Assembly (NCBI RefSeq): GCF_003367395.1
Contig: NZ_CP031417.1
Span: forward strand, 4,588,001 to 4,652,000
DNA: 64,000 nucleotides
Direction of reading: 5' to 3'
Source: Pseudolabrys taiwanensis
Lineage (GTDB): Bacteria > Pseudomonadota > Alphaproteobacteria > Rhizobiales > Xanthobacteraceae
The translations under genes were made by a program, and so were the position numbers. A model generated the notes under the pieces. That model was not told the origin of the DNA and ran no database searches. It saw only the letters and a list, made by a program, of their open reading frames with translations. Positions 9,227 through 19,321 of this stretch are shown here, piece after piece (the stretch's first letter is position 1; each line of letters starts with the position of its first letter).

Positions 9227-10324
9227 CTACCGCCCCATCGCGTCGAAACGTTTGCGCTGCTCGTCGGTGAGCGAGGCCGAGAACTGGTTCAGGGCCACTT
9301 CCATTGATGTCGCCGCATAGTTGATGGCCGTGAGCCGTCCGCTTGCCGCATCGAGACGCGCCAGCGGATCGTCCGGCGTCGGCTGTGCGCAGGCGGCCAT
9401 CAGATACTGGTTCATGCCGCCGGCGGTACGGCCGAGCATCTCCACCGAGGCTTTCTGTTGCGGTGTCGGACGGACGGACTGCTGGATCGGCCGCATCAGC
9501 CGCTCGTTGAGATCGGCCTGCTGCGCGCAGCCCTGGCGATTCATCGGGTTGTCGCCCGGCTTGCCCTCCGCGCGAACCTTGTCCGGCGCGACACGGAATT
9601 TCGCCTTCTGTTCGTCGGTGAGCATGTCGTAGAAATTCTTGGCCGCGCCGCGGATGACGATCGTGGCGTTCTGCACCGCCCACAGCCGTTGCACCGAGGT
9701 CTCCAGCCTATCGGCGGGAGTGGCCGCGTCGCTTGGCCGGCACGCGCCGGCGCGAACGGACTTGGCGGCGTTGGTGATCGCGGTCTGCAACTGGTCGAGT
9801 GCGCTACGTTGCGTGGCGTTCAATTCCACGGTCCGTTCGATGTCGGCCTTGGGCCAGTCCTTGCGCACGCGCGTCTCATCGCAATCGGGGTCGACCGAGG
9901 CGACGGCGCTGCCGGTCGTGGTCGGACGGCGGTCGGCACTGGCGGCGGCCGGCCCGCGTTCGGGTTGCTCGAGAACCGCAGTCACGATGTCCGAGAAACC
10001 GTGCTGGCGAAAATCCGCCTCGTATTCGTTAGGCCAGAAGGTGTAACCGATCACGTCTTCATAAGCGCCCGGCCAGGAGCGGGGGCCGACGGTACCGAGG
10101 CCGACCGCTTCCTGTTCGCTCGGCGCGCGCGAGGCGGTCCCCTCCTGCGCCGGCCGGCCAGCGCTGCGATGCCGTGCCGGCGGATGCGGCAGCGCGTGCC
10201 GCAGTGGCGCCGTGAGCCTGTTGAGCAGGGCGCGGGGATCGAAGGGGAATTGGGCCTGCGCCGTTGTCGGCAGCAATGACGATGCCGCGAGGAGGCCTGC
10301 CACCATTATTGCAGAACGCCGCAT
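9227..10324 (-). CDS. secreted LTxxQ (Spy/CpxP-like) protein
   Basis: Probable periplasmic protein of 365 residues. It begins MRRSAIMVAGLLAASSLLPTTAQAQ, a clear signal peptide with an AQA cleavage site. Two LTxxQ motifs occur, LTDEQKAKF and LTDEQRKRF near the C-terminus, as in the Spy/CpxP refolding-chaperone superfamily. The body looks like two tandem helical LTxxQ-type repeats. The ATG at 10324 was chosen because the signal peptide starts there; the frame extends to 10432 without a better start. It lies between shc and hpnH, both hopanoid genes, so a cell-envelope role is plausible, but a link to hopanoids is only positional. Confidence 0.8.
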   Translation of the reverse strand: MRRSAIMVAGLLAASSLLPTTAQAQFPFDPRALLNRLTAPLRHALPHPPARHRSAGRPAQEGTASRAPSEQEAVGLGTVGPRSWPGAYEDVIGYTFWPNEYEADFRQHGFSDIVTAVLEQPERGPAAASADRRPTTTGSAVASVDPDCDETRVRKDWPKADIERTVELNATQRSALDQLQTAITNAAKSVRAGACRPSDAATPADRLETSVQRLWAVQNATIVIRGAAKNFYDMLTDEQKAKFRVAPDKVRAEGKPGDNPMNRQGCAQQADLNERLMRPIQQSVRPTPQQKASVEMLGRTAGGMNQYLMAACAQPTPDDPLARLDAASGRLTAINYAATSMEVALNQFSASLTDEQRKRFDAMGR

Positions 10325-10442
10325 GGCTATCCGTCGGCCGTGGCCGACCTCCCTGGATGTTGTAACCCAGGGAATAACGGGTGCGGTACGGCTAGGGTTC
10401 CCGCAGGCGCCCTCGCGGCGCCATGCGGTCACATTTCCGGCA

Positions 10443-11609
10443 TCAGCCGGCTTCGGCCATGTTCGTCGTCACGGTGTGCTTCGCCGCGGCCGGCTGGGTC
10501 GTGCGGATCTCGTCCAGCTTCGCCTGCACGTGACGCGAGAACATATATTCCGCGGGCCGGGCCTGATCGAGCCGCACATCGGGGGCCATCGGTCCTTCGG
10601 TGCGTACGCCGCGCAGCGCGACGACCGCCGCCTTCAGCGGATGCGCCACCGCGTCGCGCACGGCCGTGGCTTCGAAGCCGGAGTGGACCATGCAGTCGGC
10701 GCACTTCTCGTAGTTGCCGACGCCGTAGGAGTCCCAATTGGTCGACTCCATCAACTCCTTGTACGTCTTGGCGTAGCCTTCGCCGAGCAGGTAGCAGGGC
10801 TTCTGCCAGCCGAACACGGTGTAGGTCGGATTGCCCCACGGCGTGCAGTGATAGGTCTGGTTGCCGGCGAGGAAGTCGAGGAACAGGCCGGACTGGCTGA
10901 ACGACCACTGTTTGGCGCCATTGCCGCGCTTGAAGATGTTGCGGAACAGCGTCTTGGTCTTTTCACGGTTGAGGAAGTGCTGCTGGTCCGGCGCGCGCTC
11001 ATAGGCGTAGCCCGGCGACACCGTGATGCCGTCGACACCCATCGCCATGACGTCGTCGAAGAACTTCGCCATCCGCTCCGGATCGGCGTTGTTGAACAAC
11101 GTGCAGTTGATGTTGCAACGGAAGCCCTTGGCCTTCGCCATTTTGATCGCGGCGACGGCGCGGTCGTAGGTGCCCTGCTGGCACACCGACTTGTCGTGAT
11201 CTTCCTTGTCGCCGTCGAGATGCACCGACCAGACGAAATAGGGCGAAGGCTCGTAGTCCTTCATGCGCTTCTCCATGAGCAGCGCATTGGTGCACAGATA
11301 GACGAATTTCTTGCGGGCGATGATGCCCTTGACGATCTGCGGCAGTTCCTTGTGCAGGAGCGGCTCGCCGCCGGCGATCGAGACGACCGGCGCGCCGCAA
11401 TCGTCGACCGCCTTCATGGCGGCGTCGAACGAGACGCGTTGGTTAAGGATCTCGTCCGGATAGTCGATCTTGCCGCAGCCTGCGCAAGCCAGGTTGCACC
11501 GGAACAGCGGCTCGAGCATCAACACGAGCGGATAGCGTTTGCGTCCGGCCAACTGCTGCCGGACGACGTAGCTACCCACAATCAGCTTCTGCAAAAGTGG
11601 AATGCCCAA
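10443..11609 (-). CDS. hpnH: adenosyl-hopene transferase HpnH (radical SAM)
   Basis: Radical SAM enzyme that adds the 5'-deoxyadenosyl group to diploptene, the first step of C35 hopanoid side-chain synthesis. Protein of 388 residues with the cluster motif CNLACAGC at Cys38, Cys42 and Cys45, then [14 protein letters not shown] and a conserved C-terminal cysteine-rich stretch ([10 protein letters not shown]). The start is read as TTG at 11609, giving [15 protein letters not shown] as in known HpnH proteins, with AAGGA a few bases upstream. The nominal longer frame (to 11669) runs into ispH. It overlaps the ispH 3' end by 38 bases and is the last gene of dxs-ispH-hpnH. Confidence 0.93.
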   Translation of the reverse strand: MGIPLLQKLIVGSYVVRQQLAGRKRYPLVLMLEPLFRCNLACAGCGKIDYPDEILNQRVSFDAAMKAVDDCGAPVVSIAGGEPLLHKELPQIVKGIIARKKFVYLCTNALLMEKRMKDYEPSPYFVWSVHLDGDKEDHDKSVCQQGTYDRAVAAIKMAKAKGFRCNINCTLFNNADPERMAKFFDDVMAMGVDGITVSPGYAYERAPDQQHFLNREKTKTLFRNIFKRGNGAKQWSFSQSGLFLDFLAGNQTYHCTPWGNPTYTVFGWQKPCYLLGEGYAKTYKELMESTNWDSYGVGNYEKCADCMVHSGFEATAVRDAVAHPLKAAVVALRGVRTEGPMAPDVRLDQARPAEYMFSRHVQAKLDEIRTTQPAAAKHTVTTNMAEAG

Positions 11610-12570
11610 GACTACCGTCCTTACCGATTTTGCTCGCGTTCTTGACGTCGAGAAGCTCGACGGGAACACGGAACTGCATATTTTCCTCGCGGCCCGGCAG
11701 GGTGGTCACTTCGATGGGCGGTGCGATGCGGCCCAGCGCATCGATCGCATCCATCACCATGACCTCCGGGGCCGACGCGCCCGCCGTAATACCAGCGATT
11801 TTGGCGTTTTGCACCCATTCAGGCCGAATTTCATCGCCGTTGGCAATGAGATAGGTCGGAATGCCCGCCTCCAGGCCGATTTCGCGTAACCGGTTGGAAT
11901 TGGAGCTGTTTGTCGCGCCGACGACGAAGATGACGTCGACGATCTTACTCAGTTCGCGCAGGGCCATTTGGCGATTTTGTGTCGCATAGCAGATATCCTC
12001 CGTTCCCGGGCCGACCACATCGTCGAAATGCCGGTAGAGGGCGGCAATGATGTCGCGGGTGTCGTCCACGCTCAAGGTCGTCTGCGTCACATAGGCAATG
12101 GGGGTGTCGGTCGGAAGGTCCAGCTTCGCGACGTCCGCCTCGGTCTGCACAAGGAGGACCTCGCCCGGTATCTGGCCTAGGGTGCCCTCGACCTCGGGAT
12201 GGCCGGCATGGCCGATGAGCACAACCGTCCGGCCTTTGCGCAGGTAATGACGGCCCTGGGTGTGCACTTTCGAGACCAGCGGGCAGGTGGCGTTGAGCAC
12301 ATGCAACCCGCGCTCGGCGGCCTCGGCTTCGACCGTCTTGGCGACGCCGTGCGCGCTGAATACCGTGACGCCGCCGGAGGGCACTTCGGACAGCTCTTCG
12401 ACGAAGCGGGCACCGCGCGCCTTCAGCGCGTCCACAACCCATTTGTTGTGCACGATCTCGTGCCGCACATAGACCGGCGGGCCGTATTTCTCGAGCGCGC
12501 GTTCGACGATTTCAATGGCTCGGACGACGCCGGCACAGAAGCCGCGCGGTTGAGCGAGGACGATCTTCAT
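11572..12570 (-). CDS. ispH: 4-hydroxy-3-methylbut-2-enyl diphosphate reductase
   Basis: Last enzyme of the MEP pathway, making isopentenyl and dimethylallyl diphosphate; cytosolic [4Fe-4S] protein of 332 residues. The three cluster cysteines are present: Cys12 (RGFCAGV), Cys96 (NATCPLV) and Cys194 ([10 protein letters not shown]). The substrate-binding SSNSNRL motif is also present. The ATG at 12570 overlaps the dxs stop as TAATG. The C-terminus carries about ten residues past the usual GKDGSL end, and this tail overlaps hpnH. Its place between dxs and hpnH couples isoprenoid supply with hopanoid side-chain formation. Confidence 0.97.
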   Translation of the reverse strand: MKIVLAQPRGFCAGVVRAIEIVERALEKYGPPVYVRHEIVHNKWVVDALKARGARFVEELSEVPSGGVTVFSAHGVAKTVEAEAAERGLHVLNATCPLVSKVHTQGRHYLRKGRTVVLIGHAGHPEVEGTLGQIPGEVLLVQTEADVAKLDLPTDTPIAYVTQTTLSVDDTRDIIAALYRHFDDVVGPGTEDICYATQNRQMALRELSKIVDVIFVVGATNSSNSNRLREIGLEAGIPTYLIANGDEIRPEWVQNAKIAGITAGASAPEVMVMDAIDALGRIAPPIEVTTLPGREENMQFRVPVELLDVKNASKIGKDGSLGHSTFAEADCG

Positions 12571-14612
12571 TAGGCGTTTCCGTTGCTGCTGCCGGAGCTC
12601 TGGAGGGCCTCGGCCATCCGTCGCTTGCGTTCGGAGACGCCGCCGAATGCCGAAGAAACCGCAACATCCGCACTCCGAGCGATCATCGGCTCGCTCTTCT
12701 GGCCAAAGGCAGCGAAAACCTTGGAGACGATGCCGTTCGCATCGAGACCGGCTTTCGCATACATGGCCGGCGGGGAGTCATGATCGATGAACTCGTCCGG
12801 CAAGACCATGCTGCGCACCTTGAAGCCGGCCTGATCGAGCGCGCCGGCATCGGTGAGATACTGCAACACATAAGATCCGAAGCCGCCGATCGAACCCTCT
12901 TCAATGGTGATCAGCAGCTCATGATTCTTGGCCAGCCGGTTGAGCAGATCGTGATCCAGCGGCTTGGCGAAACGTGCATCGGCGACGGTCGTCGAAATCC
13001 CGTGCGCGGCGAGGACATCGGCCGCCTTCAGACATTCGGCGAGACGACCGCCGAGCGACACCAGCGCGACCGTGTTGCCTTCGCGGACGATGCGACCGCG
13101 ACCGATCTCCAAAGGCTGACCGCGTTCGGGCAGCGGCAGACCGATGCCGTCGCCGCGCGGATACCGGAAGGCCGACGGACGGTCGTCGATCGCAGCCGCG
13201 GTCGCCACCATGTTGGCGAGCTCGACCTCGTCGGCTGCGGCCATGATGACGAAATCCGGCAGGCAGCCGAGATATGTCACATCGAACGACCCCGCATGCG
13301 TCGGGCCGTCGGCGCCGACAAGACCGGCGCGGTCGATCGCGAAGCGCACCGGCAGGCGCTGCAACGCGACGTCGTGCACGATCTGGTCATAGGCGCGCTG
13401 GAGGAATGTCGAATAAATCGCAGCGAAGGGCTTGAAGCCCTGGGTGGCGAGGCCCGCCGCGAAGGTGACCGCGTGCTGCTCGGCAATGCCGACATCGAAG
13501 GCGCGGTCGGGAAAGGCCTTGGCGAAGACATCGACCCCGGTGCCGGAAGGCATAGCCGCGGTGATCGCGACGATGCGGTCGTCCGCCTGCGCTTCCTTCA
13601 CCAGATAGTCGCCGAACACCTTGGTGTAGGACGGCGCGGCTGACTTGGTCTTGTTCTGCTTGCCGGTGGCGACGTCGAATTTCACGACGCCATGATACTT
13701 GTCGTTGGACGCTTCCGCCGGTGCGTAGCCTTTGCCCTTTTGCGTGCGGACGTGCACGAGAATCGGACCAATGTCGGCTTCGCGCACGTTCTCCAGGATC
13801 GGCACGAGCTGGTTGAGATCGTGTCCGTCGACCACGCCGACGTAATAGAAGCCGAGCTCCTCGAACAGCGTGCCGCCCGTGACGAAACCGCGCGCCAGCT
13901 CTTCCGCCTTGGCGGCGCGATCCTTCAGAAACGTCGGCAAATGCTCCGCGACTTGTTTGCCGATATCGCGCAGCGACATGAAGGTCGGGCTGGACAGCAG
14001 CCGCGCGAGATAATTCGACATCGCGCCGACGGGCGGCGCGATCGACATCTCGTTGTCGTTGAGGATGACGATGAGACGGCGGCCCATGGCGCCGGCATTG
14101 TTCATGGCCTCATAGGCCATGCCGGCCGAGATCGCCCCGTCACCGATGACGGCGATGACGTTGTTGTTGGCGCCTTTGAGGTCGCGGGCCACCGCCATGC
14201 CGAGTCCGGCGGAGATCGAAGTCGACGAATGCGCGGCGCCGAAGCTATCGTACTCGCTCTCGGAGCGCTTGGTGAATCCGGACAATCCGCCGCCCTGACG
14301 GAGCGTGCGGATGCGGTCGCGCCGGCCGGTGAGGATCTTGTGCGGGTAAGCCTGATGGCCGACGTCCCAGATCAGCTTGTCGTTGGGCGTATCGAACACA
14401 TAGTGCAGTGCCACCGTGAGCTCGATGACGCCGAGGCTCGCGCCCAGGTGGCCGCCGGTCACAGCCACCGCATTGATCGTCTCGGCCCTCAATTCGTCTG
14501 CAACCTGCTGGAGGTCATGTGCATTGATACGGCGCAGATCGGCAGGACTCTTAAGAGAGTCGAGCGTGGGGCGAGGTTGGGTTACATCGAAGATCCCGGT
14601 GGGTACGGTCAT
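12570..14612 (-). CDS. dxs: 1-deoxy-D-xylulose-5-phosphate synthase
   Basis: Thiamine-diphosphate enzyme that condenses pyruvate and glyceraldehyde-3-phosphate in the first step of the MEP pathway; 680 residues. It has the N-terminal [16 protein letters not shown] segment, [16 protein letters not shown] (ThDP binding, GDG motif), [17 protein letters not shown] with the catalytic Glu, [15 protein letters not shown] and a C-terminal transketolase domain. The last 40 residues, rich in Ser, are an ordinary variable tail. The ATG at 14612 has GAGG upstream. It is the first gene of dxs-ispH-hpnH and divergent from hpnN. Confidence 0.97.
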   Translation of the reverse strand: MTVPTGIFDVTQPRPTLDSLKSPADLRRINAHDLQQVADELRAETINAVAVTGGHLGASLGVIELTVALHYVFDTPNDKLIWDVGHQAYPHKILTGRRDRIRTLRQGGGLSGFTKRSESEYDSFGAAHSSTSISAGLGMAVARDLKGANNNVIAVIGDGAISAGMAYEAMNNAGAMGRRLIVILNDNEMSIAPPVGAMSNYLARLLSSPTFMSLRDIGKQVAEHLPTFLKDRAAKAEELARGFVTGGTLFEELGFYYVGVVDGHDLNQLVPILENVREADIGPILVHVRTQKGKGYAPAEASNDKYHGVVKFDVATGKQNKTKSAAPSYTKVFGDYLVKEAQADDRIVAITAAMPSGTGVDVFAKAFPDRAFDVGIAEQHAVTFAAGLATQGFKPFAAIYSTFLQRAYDQIVHDVALQRLPVRFAIDRAGLVGADGPTHAGSFDVTYLGCLPDFVIMAAADEVELANMVATAAAIDDRPSAFRYPRGDGIGLPLPERGQPLEIGRGRIVREGNTVALVSLGGRLAECLKAADVLAAHGISTTVADARFAKPLDHDLLNRLAKNHELLITIEEGSIGGFGSYVLQYLTDAGALDQAGFKVRSMVLPDEFIDHDSPPAMYAKAGLDANGIVSKVFAAFGQKSEPMIARSADVAVSSAFGGVSERKRRMAEALQSSGSSNGNA

Positions 14613-14823
14613 TCAGGGGCCACCTCGAAAATAGCGCTGTGGGAGAAATGATTGACCCTGAACAACGCCTACACTGGCTCCTCAGGGAGCCGTCGCGATT
14701 GCCTCAAAAAGGGCTTTCGAGCAGGGATAATTATGGGCAGTCGCAAAGGTTCCCGTCCACTGCTCATTTCTGGTGCTGTTTTACCCCTCCGGCTCCTCGG
14801 CAATTTAGAAGAAGGCACGTTTA
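14613..14823. promoter_or_regulatory. divergent promoter region dxs / hpnN
   Basis: About 210 bases between two divergent hopanoid/isoprenoid genes, so promoters for both are expected here. A perfect 6-base inverted repeat GGCTCC-TCAG-GGAGCC lies at 14676-14691, close to the middle. It could be an operator or a leader hairpin of the hpnN transcript. No consensus -35/-10 was assigned. Confidence 0.45.
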
Positions 14824-17418
14824 ATGCTCGTTTCCACGGTTCGCGGCTTGGTCGGTCTTTGCACGCGATTTTCCTGGTTTGTCATTGCTTTAGGCGTGCT
14901 CGCCGCGATCGGCAGCGGGGTCTATACGGCCAAGCATTTCGCCATCAATACCAATATCGATACGTTGATCTCACCAACGCTTGACTGGCGTCAGCGCGAG
15001 GCCGCGTTCGAACGCGACTTTCCCGGGCATTTCCAGTCGACTTTGATCGTGATCGATGCGCCGACGCCCGAACTTGCGAGCGCGGCGGCGGGGCTGCTCG
15101 CGCAAAAGCTGAGCGAGCAGCCGAAGCTGTTTGAATCCGTCGACAACCTCAGCGGTAACGAATTTTTCGCCCGTAACGGTCTGCTGTTTCAGCCCACCAA
15201 TGACGTCGAGCAATTGACCGATGGCATGTCGCGCGCGGCGCCGCTGATCGGCACGCTGGCCCGCGATCCCAGCCTGCGCGGTCTCACGCGCGCGCTGTCG
15301 TTCGGCTTGGCTGCGGTGCAACAGGGCATGTCGAAGCTGGACGACATGGTCCGGCCGATGTCGATGGCGTCGGACACGCTCGACAATGTGTTGGCGGGGA
15401 AGCCCGCCGTGTTCTCCTGGCAGGAATTGCTCAGCGGCCATAAGCCGACGGTCAGCGAAACGCGGCGTTTCATCGAGGTCCGGCCGGTGCTCGATTTTTC
15501 CGCGCTGGAGCCGGGCAAAGTCTCGAGCGATGCGATCCGCAAGGCGGCGGCCGATCTTGATCTTTCCGGCAAGTACCAGGCGCGCGTGCGCCTGACGGGG
15601 CAGATCCCGATGGGCGACGAAGAGTTCGCCACGGTGCAGGAAGGGGCATTGATCAACGGCGCTGCCACGGTCGTTGTGGTGTTGGTGATCTTGTGGCTGG
15701 CGCTGAAGTCGGGACGCATCATTCTCGCCGTCTTCGTCAACCTCGTCATCGGCCTCGCCATTACGGCTGCGCTCGGCCTGATGATGGTGGGCGCCTTGAA
15801 CGTGATTTCGGTTGCCTTCGCGGTGCTTTTCGTCGGCCTTGGCGTCGATTTCGGCATTCAGTTTTCGGTGCGATATCGTTCCGAACGGCACGCCGTTCCC
15901 GACTTGCGCAAGGCGTTGAGCCTCACGGCATCCGAGGTTGCGGTGCCGCTGACCCTGGCCGCCGTCGCGGTCGCTTGCGGTTTTCTGTCGTTCTTACCGA
16001 CGGCCTATCGCGGCGTCTCTGAGCTCGGCATGATCGCGGGTGCGGGCATGATGGTCGCGTATCTCACGAGCATCACCGTGTTGCCGGCCCTGCTCACGGT
16101 GCTCAATCCGCCCGGCGAGCCCGAGGAAATCGGCTATCGTGCGTTGGCGCCGGTCGACGATTTCCTCAGCCGCCACCGCGTCGGTGTCGTCGCCGGTACG
16201 ATCGGTGTCGCGGTCGTCGGCGCGCCGCTCCTGTACTATCTGACCTTCGATTTCGATCCGGTACATTTGCGCAGCACGCAGACTGAATCGATCTCGACTT
16301 TGCTCGACGTCCAGAAGGATCCGAACGTCAACTTCAACTCGATCAATGTCATCGTGCCCTCGCTCGATCGCATGTCGGAAGTGGCGGATCGGCTGCGCAA
16401 GCTGCCGGAAGTGTCGCGCGTTGCCACCATCGACAGCTATGTGCCGCAGGATCAGGAGAAAAAGCTCCAACTTATCAAGGACATGGATGACCAGATCGGT
16501 TTCCTGCTGCGCGATCCAGCACCGCGCAGCGGCCCAAGCGATGCCGAGAATGTCGCCGCCTTGAATGCCAGTGCCGACCAGCTCAAGGGCATGGCCGGCG
16601 ACGCCAAGGGACCCGGCGCCGATGCCGCCAGGCGGCTGGCCGCCGATCTCGTCAACCTCGCCAAGGCGGACAAGGCGACGCGGGATCGGGCGCAGGACGC
16701 ATTCGTGGTGCCCCTCCAGGTGAGCCTTGCAGGCCTACGTGGCTTCCTTGGCGCGCAAGCGGTCACGCGCGCCAATTTGCCGGACGGCCTCAAGCGTCAG
16801 TGGGTGACGGCCGACGGCAAGAGCCGCGTGGAAGTCTTTCCAAGCGGCGACGCCAATGACACCGAGGTCTTGCGAAAGTTCGCGCGCGCGGTGTTGACCG
16901 TCTATCCCGAGGCGATCGGTGGTCCGGTATCGATCCTGAAGTCGGGCGAGACGGTGGTCTCGGCCTTCATCCATGCAGGTCTTTACGCGCTGCTGTCGAT
17001 CGCCATTCTGTTGTGGATCGTGTTGCGCCGGTTCGGCGACATGCTGCTCACGCTGGTGCCCTTGGTGCTCGCCGGCGTGGTGACCTTGGAGATCTGCGTG
17101 CTGATCGGCATGCCTCTCAACTTCGCCAACATCATCGCCTTGCCGTTGCTGCTCGGCGTCGGCGTCGCCTTCAAGATCTACTACATCACCGCCTGGCGAG
17201 CGGGTCAGGGAAACTTGTTGCAGTCGAGCCTGACCCGCGCCGTCATTTGGAGCGCGCTCACGACGGCGACCGCGTTCGGCAGCCTGTGGCTGTCGAACCA
17301 TCCGGGCACGTCGAGCATGGGCAAGCTTCTGGCGTTGTCGCTGGTGACGACGCTCTGCGCGGCGGTGCTATTTCAGCCGGCGCTCATGGGTGCTCCCCGG
17401 GACGCCGACAAGAGCTGA
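14824..17418 (+). CDS. hpnN: hopanoid RND transporter HpnN
   Basis: MMPL/RND-type membrane protein of 864 residues. HpnN moves hopanoids from the inner to the outer membrane in Rhodopseudomonas-type bacteria. It shows the RND layout: one N-terminal membrane helix (about 12-35), a large periplasmic loop, a five-helix bundle (about 278-425, with GLGVDFGIQFSVRYRSER), a sixth helix near 455, a second periplasmic loop (about 475-715), and a final bundle (about 725-855). The last bundle has GVGVAFKIYYITAW where many RND proteins have GIGVDY. The ATG at 14824 follows AGAAGGCACG. Its 3' end overlaps the convergent DUF2147 gene by 51 bases. Confidence 0.92.
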   Translation: MLVSTVRGLVGLCTRFSWFVIALGVLAAIGSGVYTAKHFAINTNIDTLISPTLDWRQREAAFERDFPGHFQSTLIVIDAPTPELASAAAGLLAQKLSEQPKLFESVDNLSGNEFFARNGLLFQPTNDVEQLTDGMSRAAPLIGTLARDPSLRGLTRALSFGLAAVQQGMSKLDDMVRPMSMASDTLDNVLAGKPAVFSWQELLSGHKPTVSETRRFIEVRPVLDFSALEPGKVSSDAIRKAAADLDLSGKYQARVRLTGQIPMGDEEFATVQEGALINGAATVVVVLVILWLALKSGRIILAVFVNLVIGLAITAALGLMMVGALNVISVAFAVLFVGLGVDFGIQFSVRYRSERHAVPDLRKALSLTASEVAVPLTLAAVAVACGFLSFLPTAYRGVSELGMIAGAGMMVAYLTSITVLPALLTVLNPPGEPEEIGYRALAPVDDFLSRHRVGVVAGTIGVAVVGAPLLYYLTFDFDPVHLRSTQTESISTLLDVQKDPNVNFNSINVIVPSLDRMSEVADRLRKLPEVSRVATIDSYVPQDQEKKLQLIKDMDDQIGFLLRDPAPRSGPSDAENVAALNASADQLKGMAGDAKGPGADAARRLAADLVNLAKADKATRDRAQDAFVVPLQVSLAGLRGFLGAQAVTRANLPDGLKRQWVTADGKSRVEVFPSGDANDTEVLRKFARAVLTVYPEAIGGPVSILKSGETVVSAFIHAGLYALLSIAILLWIVLRRFGDMLLTLVPLVLAGVVTLEICVLIGMPLNFANIIALPLLLGVGVAFKIYYITAWRAGQGNLLQSSLTRAVIWSALTTATAFGSLWLSNHPGTSSMGKLLALSLVTTLCAAVLFQPALMGAPRDADKS

Positions 17419-18042
17419 GCAGATTTCCTCAGCCGGTTGCGTCTGCGGCGAGTGTTCGGTCGGCGTGCCGGCGGCGGAGCGGGCGCCAGGCGCCGGCTTC
17501 GCCGGCCCGCCGGATCGCGCCGCCGGTTTGCCTGGCTTCTGGCCCGGCGGCGGCGCGCCGGGCGTGCTGGTAGCCTGATCCGGCGTTGCCACGCGGGTCC
17601 AGTTCTCGCCGCCGCACAGGAAGCCGAGCACGCAGCCCTGTACCTTCAGCTTGTCCTGATCCAGCAGGCTGATGCTTGCAGAATAGGTGCGGCCGTCCTG
17701 CGAATTATAGATATCGCCGCTCCACTCGTTCTGATTCGACGGCTTCATGCCGATGAGAATCGGCATTCCGAGTGTCGGACGGCTGCGCAATTTAGGGTCG
17801 GGATTGTTCTTGTCTATGCCGCCAGGTTTCTGCTCGGACGCGACCACGCCCCAGAGATCGCCGTTGCAATCCACGATTCGAATGGTGGCGTAGCCCTTTT
17901 CGACCATCCACTCGCCGGTGGGATCTGGCAAAGGTGCCGCCGCTGCGGCGCTCACGCTGAGGGTCAGGGCGGTCGCAAGCGCCCAGGAAAACTTGTTTAT
18001 TGCCCCGCCGGGGGCCGCCAAAGGTAGAATCGTGTTCGGCAC
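17368..18042 (-). CDS. secreted DUF2147-domain protein
   Basis: Protein of 224 residues with an N-terminal signal sequence (about 18-36, ending SAAAAAPLP) and a DUF2147-like domain: PTGEWMVEKGYATIRIVDCNG, then GMPILIGMKP and a WSGDIYNSQDGRTYSASISL segment. The family is small beta-rich envelope proteins of unknown function. The C-terminal 70 residues are a Pro/Ala/Gly-rich tail, probably unstructured. The start is GTG at 18042; no ATG gives a complete signal peptide. The 3' end runs 51 bases into the 3' end of hpnN on the other strand. Confidence 0.75.
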   Translation of the reverse strand: MPNTILPLAAPGGAINKFSWALATALTLSVSAAAAAPLPDPTGEWMVEKGYATIRIVDCNGDLWGVVASEQKPGGIDKNNPDPKLRSRPTLGMPILIGMKPSNQNEWSGDIYNSQDGRTYSASISLLDQDKLKVQGCVLGFLCGGENWTRVATPDQATSTPGAPPPGQKPGKPAARSGGPAKPAPGARSAAGTPTEHSPQTQPAEEICSALVGVPGSTHERRLK

Positions 18043-18226
18043 GGGTATTCGCCCTTTTGCTGATTTGCTTGCGTCTTAAACGTCGAAATCGGCCAAACGA
18101 CGACAAGGCGTCGTGATATTCTCGGTCGTCCGCCGGAGATTAGCTGCGATGGTTCGCCCCGGGAACCATCCGCAGCACCCGGCATTTGTAAGCGTAAGCC
18201 CCGGCCGGCGAGTACAGACCGAAAGT

Positions 18227-18826
18227 ATGGATCAATCCGATATCGATTCGCGCATGATGCAGCGCTGCATCCAGCTTTCGGCCACGGCAACGACAACCGG
18301 CGAATTCCCTTTCGCCTGTGTCATCTGCGAGGGTGACACCGTTGTTGCCGAAAGCACCAATTTGGTACGGCAGGACGGTGACATCACGCGGCATGCCGAG
18401 CTGGTCGCCATTTCCGAGGCGCAGAAGGCTTTGGGGCGTAAGCGGCTATCCGGATGCACACTGTATTCCAATATCGAACCGTGTCCTATGTGTTCGTTCC
18501 CCATCAGAGAGTCGCGTATCAGCCGGGTCGTCTACGCGATCCGTTCCCCGAAAATGGGGGGTGCCTCGCGATGGAATATCCTGCGGGACACCGAGCTTTC
18601 CCGTGTCATGCCCGAAGCCTTCGGCCCGGTGCCCGAGGTCATATCCGGCTTCATGGGGCGGGAGGCCGCCAAGGTTTGGCGAACGTGGAATCCGCTGATC
18701 TGGGCGATCATCGTGCGGCGCGGCTGTTTTGCGCACGCGCCGGAAGTCGATGGCGTCGAAACGTTGAGCGCGATTCCGACGCCGCATGGGTGGCTGCGGT
18801 CCCTCCTGCGACTCCATAATACGTGA
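18227..18826 (+). CDS. nucleoside/cytidine deaminase family protein
   Basis: Zinc-dependent deaminase of the CDA/TadA superfamily, about 199 residues. The zinc and catalytic motifs are complete: RHAELVAI (His ligand and proton-shuttling Glu) and PCPMCSFPI (two Cys ligands). The first half fits guanine-deaminase or tRNA-adenosine-deaminase-like proteins. The last 60 residues (from about GFMGREAAKVW) are an extension not typical of TadA, so the substrate is uncertain. The ATG at 18227 starts MDQSDIDSRMM directly before the domain; the frame is open back to 18113 but those residues look non-coding. Confidence 0.8.
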   Translation: MDQSDIDSRMMQRCIQLSATATTTGEFPFACVICEGDTVVAESTNLVRQDGDITRHAELVAISEAQKALGRKRLSGCTLYSNIEPCPMCSFPIRESRISRVVYAIRSPKMGGASRWNILRDTELSRVMPEAFGPVPEVISGFMGREAAKVWRTWNPLIWAIIVRRGCFAHAPEVDGVETLSAIPTPHGWLRSLLRLHNT

Positions 18827-18839
18827 AGGACATGGTGAC

Positions 18840-19316
18840 ATGAAACGGTCAGTGGTTGCGTCTGCGCTTTTCGTCTTGCTGCCGGTCGCCGCGCTTGCGG
18901 TGACAAGCCCCTTCGAACGCCTGGCCGGCACGTGGTCGGGCAACGGCACCATCGAGATGGCGGATGGCAACCGTGAGCCGCTTCGCTGCCGCGCCGCCTA
19001 TGACGTCCTGAAGGACGGCATGAACCTGCAGCTCAACCTGCGTTGCGCCAGCGAGAGTTACAATTTCGATCTGCGCAGCAGCGCCGACTACGAGCGCGGC
19101 AGGGTGACGGGCGTTTGGAGCGAATCCACGATGAACGCCGGCGGGCAGCTCAGCGGCCGGGCCGAAGGCGATCGCATCCGCGTGGTTGCGAACAGCCAGG
19201 CCTTTACCGCCGCGCTGACATTGGTGACGAATGGCCAGCGGCAGACCGTGCAAATCCAATCGCAGCAGCCGGATTCGCGCATCAAGGGCGCGACCATGAC
19301 GCTCAGCCGCAACTGA
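18840..19316 (+). CDS. secreted conserved hypothetical protein
   Basis: Not recognised beyond being an exported protein of 158 residues. It begins MKRSVVASALFVLLPVAALAVTSPFERLAG, a signal peptide with an ALA-type cleavage site. The mature part looks all-beta, with LAGTWSGNGTIEMADG at the start and a TMTLSRN end, similar in style to lipocalin-like or DUF1579-like sheets. Two cysteines (near 50 and 68) could form a disulfide. The gene follows the deaminase by 13 bases and converges with the RND transporter five bases beyond its stop. Confidence 0.7.
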   Translation: MKRSVVASALFVLLPVAALAVTSPFERLAGTWSGNGTIEMADGNREPLRCRAAYDVLKDGMNLQLNLRCASESYNFDLRSSADYERGRVTGVWSESTMNAGGQLSGRAEGDRIRVVANSQAFTAALTLVTNGQRQTVQIQSQQPDSRIKGATMTLSRN

Positions 19317-19321
19317 CGCCT

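Noticed and set aside
10212..11645. 477-codon open frame on plus across hpnH
   Set aside because: Antisense shadow of a radical SAM gene with intact motifs.
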